Source: Amycolatopsis roodepoortensis
Lineage (GTDB): Bacteria > Actinomycetota > Actinomycetes > Mycobacteriales > Pseudonocardiaceae
Reading direction: 5' to 3'
Assembly: GCF_014873915.1 (NCBI RefSeq)
Contig: NZ_JADBEJ010000008.1
Coordinates: forward strand, 372,001 to 436,000
Length of the DNA: 64,000 bases
Notes under the pieces: generated by a model
Told to the model about the DNA's origin: nothing
Seen by the model: the letters and a program-made list of their open reading frames with translations, nothing else
Database searches by the model: none
Position numbers and translations under genes: made by a program
In this document: in pieces, positions 50,746 through 58,856 of the stretch
Layout of the letters: the number at the start of each line of letters is the position of its first letter
Numbering within the stretch: the stretch's first letter is position 1

Positions 50746-51257
50746 CCGACGACTACTACCGCCGCGTCAACGGCGTCCGCGAACCGGACCCGACACTCGG
50801 CAAGAGCAGGAAACCGGTGGCGCCCGAGGGCGCCGCCGTCGAACCCGTTCCCGGCGCTCCGTCCGGCCCGAAGCACGAGGCCAAACCCGAACATCACGCG
50901 AAACCCAAGCGGCAGCGGGTGATCCTCGCCGATCCGCGGCAGGCCACCAGCACCCTGCGGGCCAGGGTCGAACTCGAAGAACAGACCAGCTGGGGAAAGC
51001 TCCTGGTCCGGGATCTGGTGAAGATCCAGCTGCGGACGGCTTCCTGGCTCGCGCTGCTGGTGATGGTCACCCTGTGTTCGCTTCCGGTGCTGTTCTATCT
51101 GATCCCGTCCTTCGGCCGGGTGACCGTCGTGGGTATCCCCGTGCCCTGGCTGATCCTCGGGGTGGCGCCTTTCCCGTTCCTGTTCGGCATCGGCCTCTGG
51201 TACAACCGGCTCGCCGAACGACACGAACGCGACTTCGTCGACATGATCGAGAACTGA
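50742..51257 (+). CDS. Two-helix membrane protein between LytTR regulator and symporter
   Basis: 171 residues. A Pro/Lys/His-rich cytosolic half (GPKHEAKPEHHAKPKRQR) is followed by two helices (LALLVMVTLCSLPVLFYLIP and WLILGVAPFPFLFGIGLWY) and a short acidic end ERDFVDMIEN. This arrangement recurs in actinobacteria next to acetate-type symporters; no function is established. The GTG overlaps the regulator stop (GTGA). It may be an accessory subunit or a link between regulator and transporter. Confidence 0.75.
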   Translation: MTDDYYRRVNGVREPDPTLGKSRKPVAPEGAAVEPVPGAPSGPKHEAKPEHHAKPKRQRVILADPRQATSTLRARVELEEQTSWGKLLVRDLVKIQLRTASWLALLVMVTLCSLPVLFYLIPSFGRVTVVGIPVPWLILGVAPFPFLFGIGLWYNRLAERHERDFVDMIEN

Positions 51258-51383
51258 TTGCGGAGCTGCACATGCGAGGATCCTTGGCGTGATCAGAGGT
51301 GAGGTCGACTCAGCCACGCGGTCTCGAAGCGCGCCAGCGCTGAGAGACTTCACAGTGACGCGTTTCCGTCAGCGCGCGATCAA

Positions 51384-53201
51384 ATGACACTGCCCTTGGC
51401 CGGCATCGTGCTGGTGGCGGTCCTGACCTTCTACCTCGGACATCGCTCCTCGAGGTCGGCCGTCAGCACGCACGATTTCCTCGTCGCCCGGCGCACCGTG
51501 CGGTCCCGCCGCAACGCAGCCGCGATCTCCGGTGAGTACCTGTCCGCCGCGTCGTTCATGGGCGTCGCCGGCATCGTGCTCAAGGACGGCGCCGACGCGC
51601 TGTGGTTCCCGATCGGCTTCACCGCCGGCTATCTCGCGCTGATGCTGTTCGTCGCCGCGCCGCTGCGGCGGTCCGGCGCGTACACGCTGCCGGACTTCGT
51701 CGAGATGCGGCTGGGTTCGACGATGCTGCGCCGGTTCTCGACGGCGTTCGTGGTGTTCATCGGGATCCTCTACATGGTCCCGCAGCTGCAGGGCGCCGGG
51801 CTGACCCTCTCGACGATCTTGCCGGTGCCGGTGTGGGCCGGAGCCCTCCTGGTCACCTTCGTGGTCGGGTTCAACGTGATCGCGGGCGGGATGCGCGCCA
51901 TCACCGTCGTCCAGGCCTTCCAGTACTGGCTGAAACTGTTCGCCATCGCGGTGCCGACCTTCGTCCTGTGCATCGTGTTCCTCGGTTCCGGCGGGCCGGG
52001 CAGCGCGCGTCCGCTGGGGCAGCCCGCCCCGCCGACGTTCCCCGAGAACACCACGGTGTCGGTGCAGGCCGACGTCACGCTGAAGGTCACCTCGGTGACC
52101 GTGCTCGAGGCGTACGGAGAGGTGGAAGGCGCGCGCGCCAACGGTTTCGCGGTGTGGACGCCGGAGGCCGGGCACAAGGTCGCCAAGGGCACGACGCTGA
52201 AGTTCACCGCGGGCACGCCGGTGCCGGTGGTCAGCGACGCGCCCACGTCCAACGGCGACTGGCTCCGGCCGGGGTCGGGCGGTCTCACCGATCTGCTGCA
52301 GGTCTATTCGCTGATCCTGGCGACCTTCCTCGGCACCATGGGGCTTCCGCACGTCCTGGTCCGCTTCTACACCAACCCCGACGGGAAGGCCGCGCGCCGC
52401 ACGACGGTGCACGTCCTGCTGCTGCTCGGGCTGTTCTACCTGTTCCCGACGCTGCTGGGCGCGCTCTCGCGGATGTACGTGCCGGAGCTGCTGGTTACCG
52501 GTAAGACCGACGCCGCCGTGCTGCTGCTGCCGTCCGCTGTTCTCCCCGGCCTCGGCGGGCAGATCCTGGGCGCGGTGACGGCGGCCGGAGCCTTCGCCGC
52601 GTTCCTGTCGAGTTCGTCCGGGCTGCTGGTGAGTGTCGCCGGGGTCGTGTCCACCGACGTCCTGCCCGGCCGCGTCCGCGATTTCCGGGTGGCGACGGCG
52701 ATCGTGGCGATCATCCCGTTCGCGCTGGCGGTCCTGCTGCCGTCGGAGGACCTCTCGCTTTCGGTCGGGATGTCGTTCGCGCTGGCCGCGTCGACGTTCA
52801 GCCCGCTGCTGCTGCTCGGCGTCTGGTGGCGCAAGCTCAGCTGGCCCGGCGCGCTGGCCGGGATGCTCGTCGGCGGCGGGCTGGTGCTGACCGCGCTGGT
52901 GGTCAACATCGTCAGCAAGTACAGCGGCGGCTGGGCGCCGTGGTTCTCGAACCAGCCCGCGCTGATCACCGTGCCGGCCGCCTTCCTGACCACCTACGTG
53001 GTGAGCCGCGCGACCGGATACGGGCGGCCGGACGACGTCCACGGCGTGATGCTGCGGCTGCACGCGCCCGACCCGCTCGGGTTCATGCGTGATCGCGCGG
53101 TCGCCCGGTTCGGGCAGGCCGAAGACGACACAGCGGACACGGCGAAGCCACAGAAGACCGAGAAGGCACGGACCACCGGTAAAGGCCGCCACCGGAAGTA
53201 A
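51384..53201 (+). CDS. Cation/acetate-type solute:sodium symporter (SSS), long form
   Basis: 605 residues with about 13 helices. The sodium-site region reads GEYLSAASFMGVAGIVLKDG, followed by GMRAITVVQAFQYWLKLF and ATFLGTMGLPHVLVRFYTNP, the ActP/MctC pattern for acetate, propionate or pyruvate uptake. An 80-residue beta-rich extracytoplasmic insertion lies between helices at about residues 205-295 (ENTTVSVQADVTLKVTSVTV), absent from the paralog at 53664. The C-terminal tail is Lys-rich. It is followed by the DUF485 gene after 139 bp. Confidence 0.9.
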   Translation: MTLPLAGIVLVAVLTFYLGHRSSRSAVSTHDFLVARRTVRSRRNAAAISGEYLSAASFMGVAGIVLKDGADALWFPIGFTAGYLALMLFVAAPLRRSGAYTLPDFVEMRLGSTMLRRFSTAFVVFIGILYMVPQLQGAGLTLSTILPVPVWAGALLVTFVVGFNVIAGGMRAITVVQAFQYWLKLFAIAVPTFVLCIVFLGSGGPGSARPLGQPAPPTFPENTTVSVQADVTLKVTSVTVLEAYGEVEGARANGFAVWTPEAGHKVAKGTTLKFTAGTPVPVVSDAPTSNGDWLRPGSGGLTDLLQVYSLILATFLGTMGLPHVLVRFYTNPDGKAARRTTVHVLLLLGLFYLFPTLLGALSRMYVPELLVTGKTDAAVLLLPSAVLPGLGGQILGAVTAAGAFAAFLSSSSGLLVSVAGVVSTDVLPGRVRDFRVATAIVAIIPFALAVLLPSEDLSLSVGMSFALAASTFSPLLLLGVWWRKLSWPGALAGMLVGGGLVLTALVVNIVSKYSGGWAPWFSNQPALITVPAAFLTTYVVSRATGYGRPDDVHGVMLRLHAPDPLGFMRDRAVARFGQAEDDTADTAKPQKTEKARTTGKGRHRK

Positions 53202-53340
53202 ATCACTCTTTCGAGTCGCGAGCGTCTACTCAGAGTCGTACCGTTCACTCAAATGGATTGCTCCTCTTCGGCCCTGAGAGGGGCATGATCTTTCGTGACA
53301 ACGAAGTCATCGAATGGTCGCGGTAGACGGGAGGTCCGAC

Positions 53341-53667
53341 GTGAGCGATACCGATCCGGAATCCGACTGGGAAAAGGTGCAGGCGAGTCCGGACTTCGCC
53401 GAGTTGCGCCGGAGGCTGCGGGTATTCGTTTTCCCGGTCTCGGCGCTGTTCCTTCTCTGGTATCTGCTGTACGTGCTCCTCGCCGACTACGCGACCGAGT
53501 TCATGAGCACCAAGCTCTTCGGCAACATCACCGTCGGTCTGGTCTTCGGCCTGCTGCAGTTCGTGTCCACCTTCGTGATCACCGGCCTCTACGTCCGGTA
53601 CGCGAACCGGAAACTCGATCCGCTCGCCGACAAGATCCGGCATGAGGTCGAAGGGACCGAGCGGTGA
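53341..53667 (+). CDS. DUF485-family membrane subunit
   Basis: 108 residues. An acidic N-terminus precedes two helices with the family signature: SPDFAELRRRLRVFVFPVSA, then LWYLLYVLLADYATEFM, and LVFGLLQFVSTFVITGLYV. DUF485 proteins (YjcH type) accompany acetate symporters as small partner subunits. GTG 53341 has a GGGAGG site; it overlaps the following symporter start by 4 nt, which implies coupling with that symporter rather than with the long one upstream. Confidence 0.9.
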   Translation: MSDTDPESDWEKVQASPDFAELRRRLRVFVFPVSALFLLWYLLYVLLADYATEFMSTKLFGNITVGLVFGLLQFVSTFVITGLYVRYANRKLDPLADKIRHEVEGTER

Positions 53668-55295
53668 ATACGCTGGCAGCGGGCGTACAGGGCAGCAATC
53701 CGGCGCTCAACATCACCATTTTCGCGATCTTCGTGGCGATCACGCTCGTGATCGTTTTCCGCGCGAGCCGGAATACGAAGACCGCGTCCGACTACTACGC
53801 CGCCGGCCGCGCGTTCACCGGCCCGCAGAACGGCATCGCGATCTCGGGCGACTACCTTTCCGCGGCGTCGTTCCTCGGCATCGCCGGTGCGATCGCGATC
53901 AACGGCTACGACGGTTTCCTGTACTCGATCGGGTTCCTCGTCGCGTGGCTGGTGGCGTTGCTGCTGGTCGCGGAACTGCTGCGCAACACCGGCAAGTTCA
54001 CCATGGGCGACGTGCTGGCCTTCCGGATGAAGCAGCGCCCGGTCCGCGCGGCGGCCGCGGTCTCCACGCTCGCCGTCTCGTTCTTCTACCTGCTCGCCCA
54101 GATGGCGGGGGCGGGCGGCCTGGTGAACCTGCTGCTCGGTATCGAGGGGAACCTCGGCCAGGACCTGGTGATCGCCGTCGTCGGCGTGATCATGATCCTG
54201 TACGTGCTGATCGGCGGGATGAAGGGCACCACCTGGGTCCAGATCATCAAGGCCGTCCTGCTCATCGCGGGCACGTTCGCGATGACGCTTTGGGTGCTCG
54301 GTAAGTACGGCTTCAACCTGTCCAGCCTGTTCCAGGCCGCCGTCGACAAGGGCGGGCAGACCGGGGAAGCGCTGCTCGGGCCGGGCAAGCAGTACGGCAA
54401 GACCGGAACGACGAAACTCGACTTCCTGTCGCTGGGCATCGCGCTGGTGCTCGGCACCGCGGGCCTGCCGCACGTGCTCATGCGCTTCTACACGGTGCCG
54501 ACCGCGAAGGACGCGCGCCGTTCGGTGGTCTGGGCGATCGCGCTGATCGGCATCTTCTACCTGTTCACGCTGGTGCTCGGCTACGGCGCGGGCGCGCTCG
54601 TCGGCCCGGACGTGATCGCGAAGGCGCCGGGGACGACCAACTCGGCGGCCCCGCTGCTGGCACTCGAACTGGGCGGCCCGATCCTGCTCGGGTTCATCGC
54701 GGCCGTGGCGTTCGCGACGATCCTCGCCGTGGTCGCCGGCCTGACGATCACCGCGTCGGCGTCGTTCGCGCACGACGTCTACGCGAGCGTGATCAAGAAG
54801 GGCAAGACCGCTCCGGACAGCGAGGTCCGCGTCGCGCGGATCACCGCGCTGGTGATCGGGGCGGTCGCGATCGTCGGCGGGATCCTCGCGAAGAACCAGA
54901 ACGTGGCGTTCCTCGTGGCGCTCGCGTTCGCGGTGGCGGCGTCGGCGAACCTGCCGACCATCCTGTACTCGCTGTTCTGGAAGCGGTTCAACACCCAGGG
55001 CGCGCTGTGGAGCATCTACGGCGGGCTCAGCGTGTGCGTCATCCTGATCGTCTTCTCGCCCGCGGTCTCGGGCAAACCCGTCGACCCGAAGACCGGGAAG
55101 AGCGCCTCGATGATCCAGGGCGTCGACTTCCACTGGTTCCCGCTGGACAACCCGGGCATCGTGTCGATCCCGGTCGCCTTCTTCCTCGGCTGGCTCGGGA
55201 CCGTGCTGTCCAAGGAGCACAACCAGAAGAAGTACGCCGAGATGGAGGTCCGCTCGCTCACCGGCGCCGGGGCGGAAAAGGCCGTCCAGCATTGA
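53664..55295 (+). CDS. Cation/acetate symporter, ActP type
   Basis: 543 residues with about 13 helices. Motifs GDYLSAASFLGIAGAIAING, GMKGTTWVQIIKAVLLIAGT and LVLGTAGLPHVLMRFYTVP match the ActP/MctC branch of the SSS family. It lacks the large insertion of the upstream paralog and has the usual length. With DUF485 it forms the classical yjcH-actP pair. Acetate, propionate or pyruvate are expected substrates. GTG start in the GTGA overlap. Confidence 0.92.
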   Translation: MNTLAAGVQGSNPALNITIFAIFVAITLVIVFRASRNTKTASDYYAAGRAFTGPQNGIAISGDYLSAASFLGIAGAIAINGYDGFLYSIGFLVAWLVALLLVAELLRNTGKFTMGDVLAFRMKQRPVRAAAAVSTLAVSFFYLLAQMAGAGGLVNLLLGIEGNLGQDLVIAVVGVIMILYVLIGGMKGTTWVQIIKAVLLIAGTFAMTLWVLGKYGFNLSSLFQAAVDKGGQTGEALLGPGKQYGKTGTTKLDFLSLGIALVLGTAGLPHVLMRFYTVPTAKDARRSVVWAIALIGIFYLFTLVLGYGAGALVGPDVIAKAPGTTNSAAPLLALELGGPILLGFIAAVAFATILAVVAGLTITASASFAHDVYASVIKKGKTAPDSEVRVARITALVIGAVAIVGGILAKNQNVAFLVALAFAVAASANLPTILYSLFWKRFNTQGALWSIYGGLSVCVILIVFSPAVSGKPVDPKTGKSASMIQGVDFHWFPLDNPGIVSIPVAFFLGWLGTVLSKEHNQKKYAEMEVRSLTGAGAEKAVQH

Positions 55296-55342
55296 GTCGC
55301 TCTTCACGCGCGCGCAACGGGACGGGATGCGAGGATGGAACG

Positions 55343-55693
55343 GTGGTGAGCCCTGCTGACATCCCGACCGTCGCCGTCCGTGATCTGCCGAAGGACGGCG
55401 TCGTGCTGCTCGACGTCCGTGAGGACGACGAGTGGGCCGCCGGGCACGCCCCCGGTGCCAAGCACATCCCGATGGGTGAACTGCCCGCGCGCGTCGGCGA
55501 ACTCGACGAGCTGCCGGACGACCAGCCGATCCACGTGATCTGCCGCAGCGGCGGCCGGTCCGCGCGCGCCGCCGCGTGGCTCAACGCGAGCGGCTGGGAC
55601 GCGGTGAACGTCGCCGGCGGGATGGGCTCCTGGAAGCAGGAGGGGCGCCCGATGGTCGGCGACCATCCCGGCGTCGAACCCGAAGTGCTGTAA
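55343..55693 (+). CDS. Single-domain rhodanese
   Basis: 116 residues. VLLDVREDDEWAAGHAPGAK and HIPMGELPARVGEL form the rhodanese N-terminal signature, and the active-site loop is VICRSGGRSARAA with the sulfur-carrying Cys. It probably transfers sulfur or handles persulfide/cyanide. GAGGAT lies 6 nt upstream of GTG 55343; GTG 55346 is equally possible. It is close after the symporter stop and 2 bp before the next gene. Confidence 0.9.
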   Translation: MVSPADIPTVAVRDLPKDGVVLLDVREDDEWAAGHAPGAKHIPMGELPARVGELDELPDDQPIHVICRSGGRSARAAAWLNASGWDAVNVAGGMGSWKQEGRPMVGDHPGVEPEVL

Positions 55694-55695
55694 CC

Positions 55696-56655
55696 GTGCA
55701 GCCAGGCCACTACCCGCCGAGAGCACCGATACCGCCGGTGCGTCCCGCGCCGATGCGGCAGCCGGTGCGGCATCGCGTCCGCTGGGTCGCTTCGCCGCCG
55801 CCCGGCGCCTTGCCGTCGCGTCGCAAACCCGTGGCCGAGCGCTATTCCGGTCCGCCGTCCTATCCGGTCCCGCCGCGATGGGGCTTCCCGAACCTGGTCT
55901 GGCGACGGCCGACCGCGGTCCCCGGGACGGCGTCGGGCGAGGTCACCGCGGCGGAACGGCTCCGGGTGATCACGCGAAGTCTCCTGCCGGTGCTGTGGAC
56001 CTTCGCCGCTCTCGCCGTCGTGGCCTCGGCCGCGGAAATCTGGCGCTACGTCCTGCTCGTGCAGAGCCGGAACTCGGCGTTGTCGACGTCGGTCGTCTCG
56101 GTCTCCGACAGCTTCGTGATCACCGCGGGCCTGCTCACGACGATCCTTTCGCTGCTGCCGTCGGGGCTCACCGTGTGGTGGCTACTCGTGGCGAGGCACG
56201 CCGCCGCGGACGCCCGCGGCGAGGTGCCGCCGAGGCGGCTGTGGCACGTGCTGGTGTTCGTGCTGGTGCCGGTGGTGAACCTGATCATGGTGCTGCCGGT
56301 CGTCGCCGAACTCGAACACGCCGTCCTGCGCCGCACCCGCGAAACCCGGCCGAAGCCGTCGCGGCTCGTGCTGATCTGGTGGGGCGTCTGGATGCTGAAC
56401 TGGGTGCTGCTCGGGCTCGTCATCGTCTGGCGGTTCCGCGACGGCGTCCAGGCCCTGGCCGACGGGGTGGTCCTGGTCGCGCTGACCGACCTGGCCGCGG
56501 CCGGGCTGGCGGTGGTGACGGCGCTGCTCGTGAAGCGCATGTCCGGCCTGCTCGCTCCTGTGGCGGAGAAGCGCCTTCGGCTGCTTCGCGTGCTGAAGGT
56601 GGATGGGGCGCCGGATCCTGAGCGGCGGGAGCGCCCTGCCTCTTCGGTGCGCTGA
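55696..56655 (+). CDS. DUF4328-like membrane protein
   Basis: 319 residues. A 90-residue Pro/Arg-rich cytosolic region (VQPGHYPPRAPIPPVRPA) is followed by about six helices: LLPVLWTFAALAVVASAAEI, TILSLLPSGLTVWWLLV, LWHVLVFVLVPVVNLIMVLP, WWGVWMLNWVLLGLVIVW and more. The overall pattern resembles DUF4328 proteins, whose function is unknown. GTG 55696 starts 2 nt after the rhodanese stop; an upstream extension overlaps rhodanese in another frame and is rejected. Confidence 0.7.
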   Translation: MQPGHYPPRAPIPPVRPAPMRQPVRHRVRWVASPPPGALPSRRKPVAERYSGPPSYPVPPRWGFPNLVWRRPTAVPGTASGEVTAAERLRVITRSLLPVLWTFAALAVVASAAEIWRYVLLVQSRNSALSTSVVSVSDSFVITAGLLTTILSLLPSGLTVWWLLVARHAAADARGEVPPRRLWHVLVFVLVPVVNLIMVLPVVAELEHAVLRRTRETRPKPSRLVLIWWGVWMLNWVLLGLVIVWRFRDGVQALADGVVLVALTDLAAAGLAVVTALLVKRMSGLLAPVAEKRLRLLRVLKVDGAPDPERRERPASSVR

Positions 56656-56795
56656 CGCAACTCGTGTCGTCCGTTCAATCACGCGTGTCGTCCGCCGGTT
56701 CACACGTGTCGCCGAAGCTGCACGCTGACCTGCGAAAAGAGAGCAAGGGACCTTTGCTACCACCCGGACCCCTGGGGGGGTGAGCCAGGTCACCA

Positions 56796-56826
56796 TTGAC
56801 CTCCAGCTCGCTGGAGGTTCGAGACT
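56796..56826 (+). promoter_or_regulatory. MerR-type promoter with operator in a 19-bp spacer
   Basis: TTGACC (56796-56801) and GAGACT (56821-56826) are separated by 19 bp. The spacer region holds a palindrome with perfect 9-bp arms, ACCTCCAGC/GCTGGAGGT (56799-56807 and 56810-56818). An elongated spacer with a centred palindrome is the hallmark of MerR-family activated promoters. The start of transcription would fall on ATG 56833. Confidence 0.65.
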
Positions 56827-56832
56827 GTGCTC

Positions 56833-57141
56833 ATGAGCGACGACGGCGTCACCTTCATCAACGTCTTCGAGATCCCCGCGGACCGCGTGGACGAGTTCGT
56901 CGAGACGTGGCGAGAGCGCGCGAAGCTGATGCGGGACGCGCCCGGCTTCCGCGACGCCAAGCTCCACCGGGCCCTGCTGCCGGATTCGCGCTTCCAGCTG
57001 GTCAACGTCACGCACTACGACAGCAAGGAAGCCTGGGAAGCGGCGGGCAGGAACCAGGTCTTCCAGGCGTCGACCGAACGCGCCGCGGAGGTCGCGACGC
57101 CCAACGCCGCGCTCTACGAAGTCGTCGTCGAGTACCCCTAG
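56833..57141 (+). CDS. Antibiotic-biosynthesis-monooxygenase (ABM) domain protein
   Basis: 102 residues of a ferredoxin-like ABM fold: GVTFINVFEIPADRVDEFVE, WRERAKLMRDAPGFRDAKLH, FQLVNVTHYDSKEAWEAAG. ABM proteins are small dimeric oxygenases or heme/quinol-binding enzymes. ATG 56833 coincides with the predicted transcription start, so the mRNA is likely leaderless; GTG 56827 would lie inside the -10 spacing. No MerR gene is near, so control is from elsewhere. The stop shares the tetranucleotide CTAG with the stop of the convergent P450. Confidence 0.88.
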   Translation: MSDDGVTFINVFEIPADRVDEFVETWRERAKLMRDAPGFRDAKLHRALLPDSRFQLVNVTHYDSKEAWEAAGRNQVFQASTERAAEVATPNAALYEVVVEYP

Positions 57142-58304
57142 GCGGTGACCCGGAGCGAGCGCAGTCCCCGGATCACGAATTCGGGCCGCCGCTCCGGGGT
57201 TTCGGCGAGTTCCAGTCCCGGCAGCTTCGCGGCGAGGGAGCTCAGCGCGGCCGCGATCTCCACGCGCGCGAGCGGGGCGCCGACGCAGTAGTGGATGCCC
57301 ATGCCGAAGCCGAGGTGAGCGTTCGGCGTGCGGCCGATGTCGAGGGTGTCGGGCCGGTCGAAGACCTTCGGATCCCGTGCGGCGGCGCCGAGGAGCGCGC
57401 CGATCTTCTCGCCCTCGGCCACCCGGAATCCGGCGATCTCGACGTCGGCGGTCGCCGTCCGCTCGAACAGCTGGAGCGGCGCGTCGAAGCGGATCAGCTC
57501 TTCGACGCACGGGTCCAGCAGCTCCGGCGAGGCCACCAGCCGCTCCCACTGGTCGCGGTGGGTCAGCAGCGCGTTGACGCCGTTCCCGATGACGTTCACC
57601 GTCGCCTCGTGCCCGGCCATCAGGAGCAGGACGGCGGTCGCGACCAGTTCGTCCTCGGTGAGCTCACTACGTAGAAGATCGCTGACGATGTCGTCACCGG
57701 GGGAGTCCGCGCGCTGCTTCGCGACACCGCGCAGGTACTCGACGAACTCCGCGGACGCGGCTTCGGCGGCGTCGCGCTTCTCTTCGGCGAGCCCGTACTC
57801 GTACATCTTCACGATGTGGTTCGAGAGGGTCACCATGCGCGGGCCGTCCTCGACCGGGACGCCCAGCAGTTCCGCGATGACCGCGACCGGCAGCGGCTGC
57901 GCGAGATGCGTCAGCAGGTCGGCCGAGCCGGTTTCGGCGATCTCGGCGGCGAGGCGGTCGACCATGCCGTCGGCGAGTTCGGCGACCATCGGCCGCAGCC
58001 GCTGGACGTGCCCGCGCCCGAACGCGCCAGCGATCACCCGCCGCAGCCGCGTGTGGGCTGGCGGCTCGTTCTCCAGCAGCGAGTTGCGGTGCAGCAGGTT
58101 GAACGACGCGAACCGCTCCACCGGCAGCGCGTCCTGCCAGATCCGGCCGAGCCCGCGATGCCGCAGGACGGCGGCCGACGCCGCGTGCGAAACCGCCACG
58201 GCGATGCCGAGGCCGTCGTGCCGGTGGACTTCGCCGCGCTCGCGGAGATCGGCGAAATACGGGTACGGATTCGCGAGGAAGGCCGGGTCGGCGAGGTCGA
58301 ACAC
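57138..58304 (-). CDS. Cytochrome P450
   Basis: 388 residues. The I-helix oxygen groove is LLLMAGHEATVNVIGNG, the K-helix ExxR is EELIRF, and the heme-binding loop is FGMGIHYCVGAPLAR with the proximal Cys. Soluble bacterial class I form needing ferredoxin and reductase, neither of which is nearby. The substrate is unknown. GTG 58304 is supported by TACAGT (minus strand, 58311-58316) ending 6 nt upstream; the frame open to 58349 runs into the hairpin. It lies 49 bp downstream of a secreted His-rich peptide gene on the same strand. Confidence 0.92.
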   Translation of the reverse strand: MFDLADPAFLANPYPYFADLRERGEVHRHDGLGIAVAVSHAASAAVLRHRGLGRIWQDALPVERFASFNLLHRNSLLENEPPAHTRLRRVIAGAFGRGHVQRLRPMVAELADGMVDRLAAEIAETGSADLLTHLAQPLPVAVIAELLGVPVEDGPRMVTLSNHIVKMYEYGLAEEKRDAAEAASAEFVEYLRGVAKQRADSPGDDIVSDLLRSELTEDELVATAVLLLMAGHEATVNVIGNGVNALLTHRDQWERLVASPELLDPCVEELIRFDAPLQLFERTATADVEIAGFRVAEGEKIGALLGAAARDPKVFDRPDTLDIGRTPNAHLGFGMGIHYCVGAPLARVEIAAALSSLAAKLPGLELAETPERRPEFVIRGLRSLRVTA

Positions 58305-58318
58305 GTGCCGACTGTAAC

Positions 58319-58346
58319 CCGCGCCGGGGTGGCCGCCCCGGCGCGG
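58319..58346. terminator. GC-rich hairpin between the His-rich peptide gene and the P450
   Basis: Perfect 11-bp stem (58319-58329 with 58336-58346) and 6-nt loop, immediately after the peptide stop. It may end the peptide transcript or attenuate read-through into the P450. It also covers the position of the P450 -35 region. Confidence 0.55.
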
Positions 58347-58353
58347 CACGGAG

Positions 58354-58566
58354 CTACAGATGCAGCCAAAGCCCCAGGTGCAGGTGCAGGCCGTGGTGGT
58401 GATGCCCGTGGTGATGGCCGACGCACAGCAGCAGGCAATGCCGGGCCTGCTCCGCTCTGCCGGACTCCGGCGCGGCCGAAGCCGTGCCCGCCGCGGGGCC
58501 GGCCAGCATCAGACCGAGGGCCACGGGAACCGCGGCCAAGGCGGCCCGGCGCTTCGAGGTGCTCAT
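58354..58566 (-). CDS. Secreted histidine-rich small peptide
   Basis: 70 residues. A clear signal peptide (basic MSTSKRR, hydrophobic core, cleavage near GTASA/AP) releases a peptide of about 36 residues that contains CLLLC followed by a run with nine His, GHHHGHHHHGLHLHLG, and ends LWLHL. AAGGGAA lies 8 nt upstream of ATG 58566. The His density and paired Cys suggest binding of Zn, Ni or Cu outside the cell. A second idea is a precursor modified by the adjacent P450, but a Sec-type signal argues against that. No family is recognised. Confidence 0.7.
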   Translation of the reverse strand: MSTSKRRAALAAVPVALGLMLAGPAAGTASAAPESGRAEQARHCLLLCVGHHHGHHHHGLHLHLGLWLHL

Positions 58567-58856
58567 CTGTGTTCCCTTCTCCGCACTGCGGCGCCGGGAT
58601 GGCGCCGTGATCGAGTATTCGGTGCGGGGTGGGCAAAAGGGCAGGCTGATCACCCGTCATTCGATCGTCCGGATGATGACAACCGTTTTCAGTCACGTTT
58701 CCGTGGTACCCGGATGGCCGCTGAAACCCGCCGATCCGGTCGATCCGGTGGTCGGCCGGGTGCCGTCCGCGCCGTCTTCGTCACCAACCCCGGGGGCCTT
58801 ACGAGACGCCTGCCTTCCCGCGATAGCGTTCCGAACCGAGCTTTGAGGAGGCTGAC

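Noticed and set aside
57138-58566. P450-modified ribosomal peptide cluster
   Set aside because: The small peptide has a Sec-type signal peptide, and a hairpin plus a separate promoter split it from the P450. It is kept only as a weak alternative.
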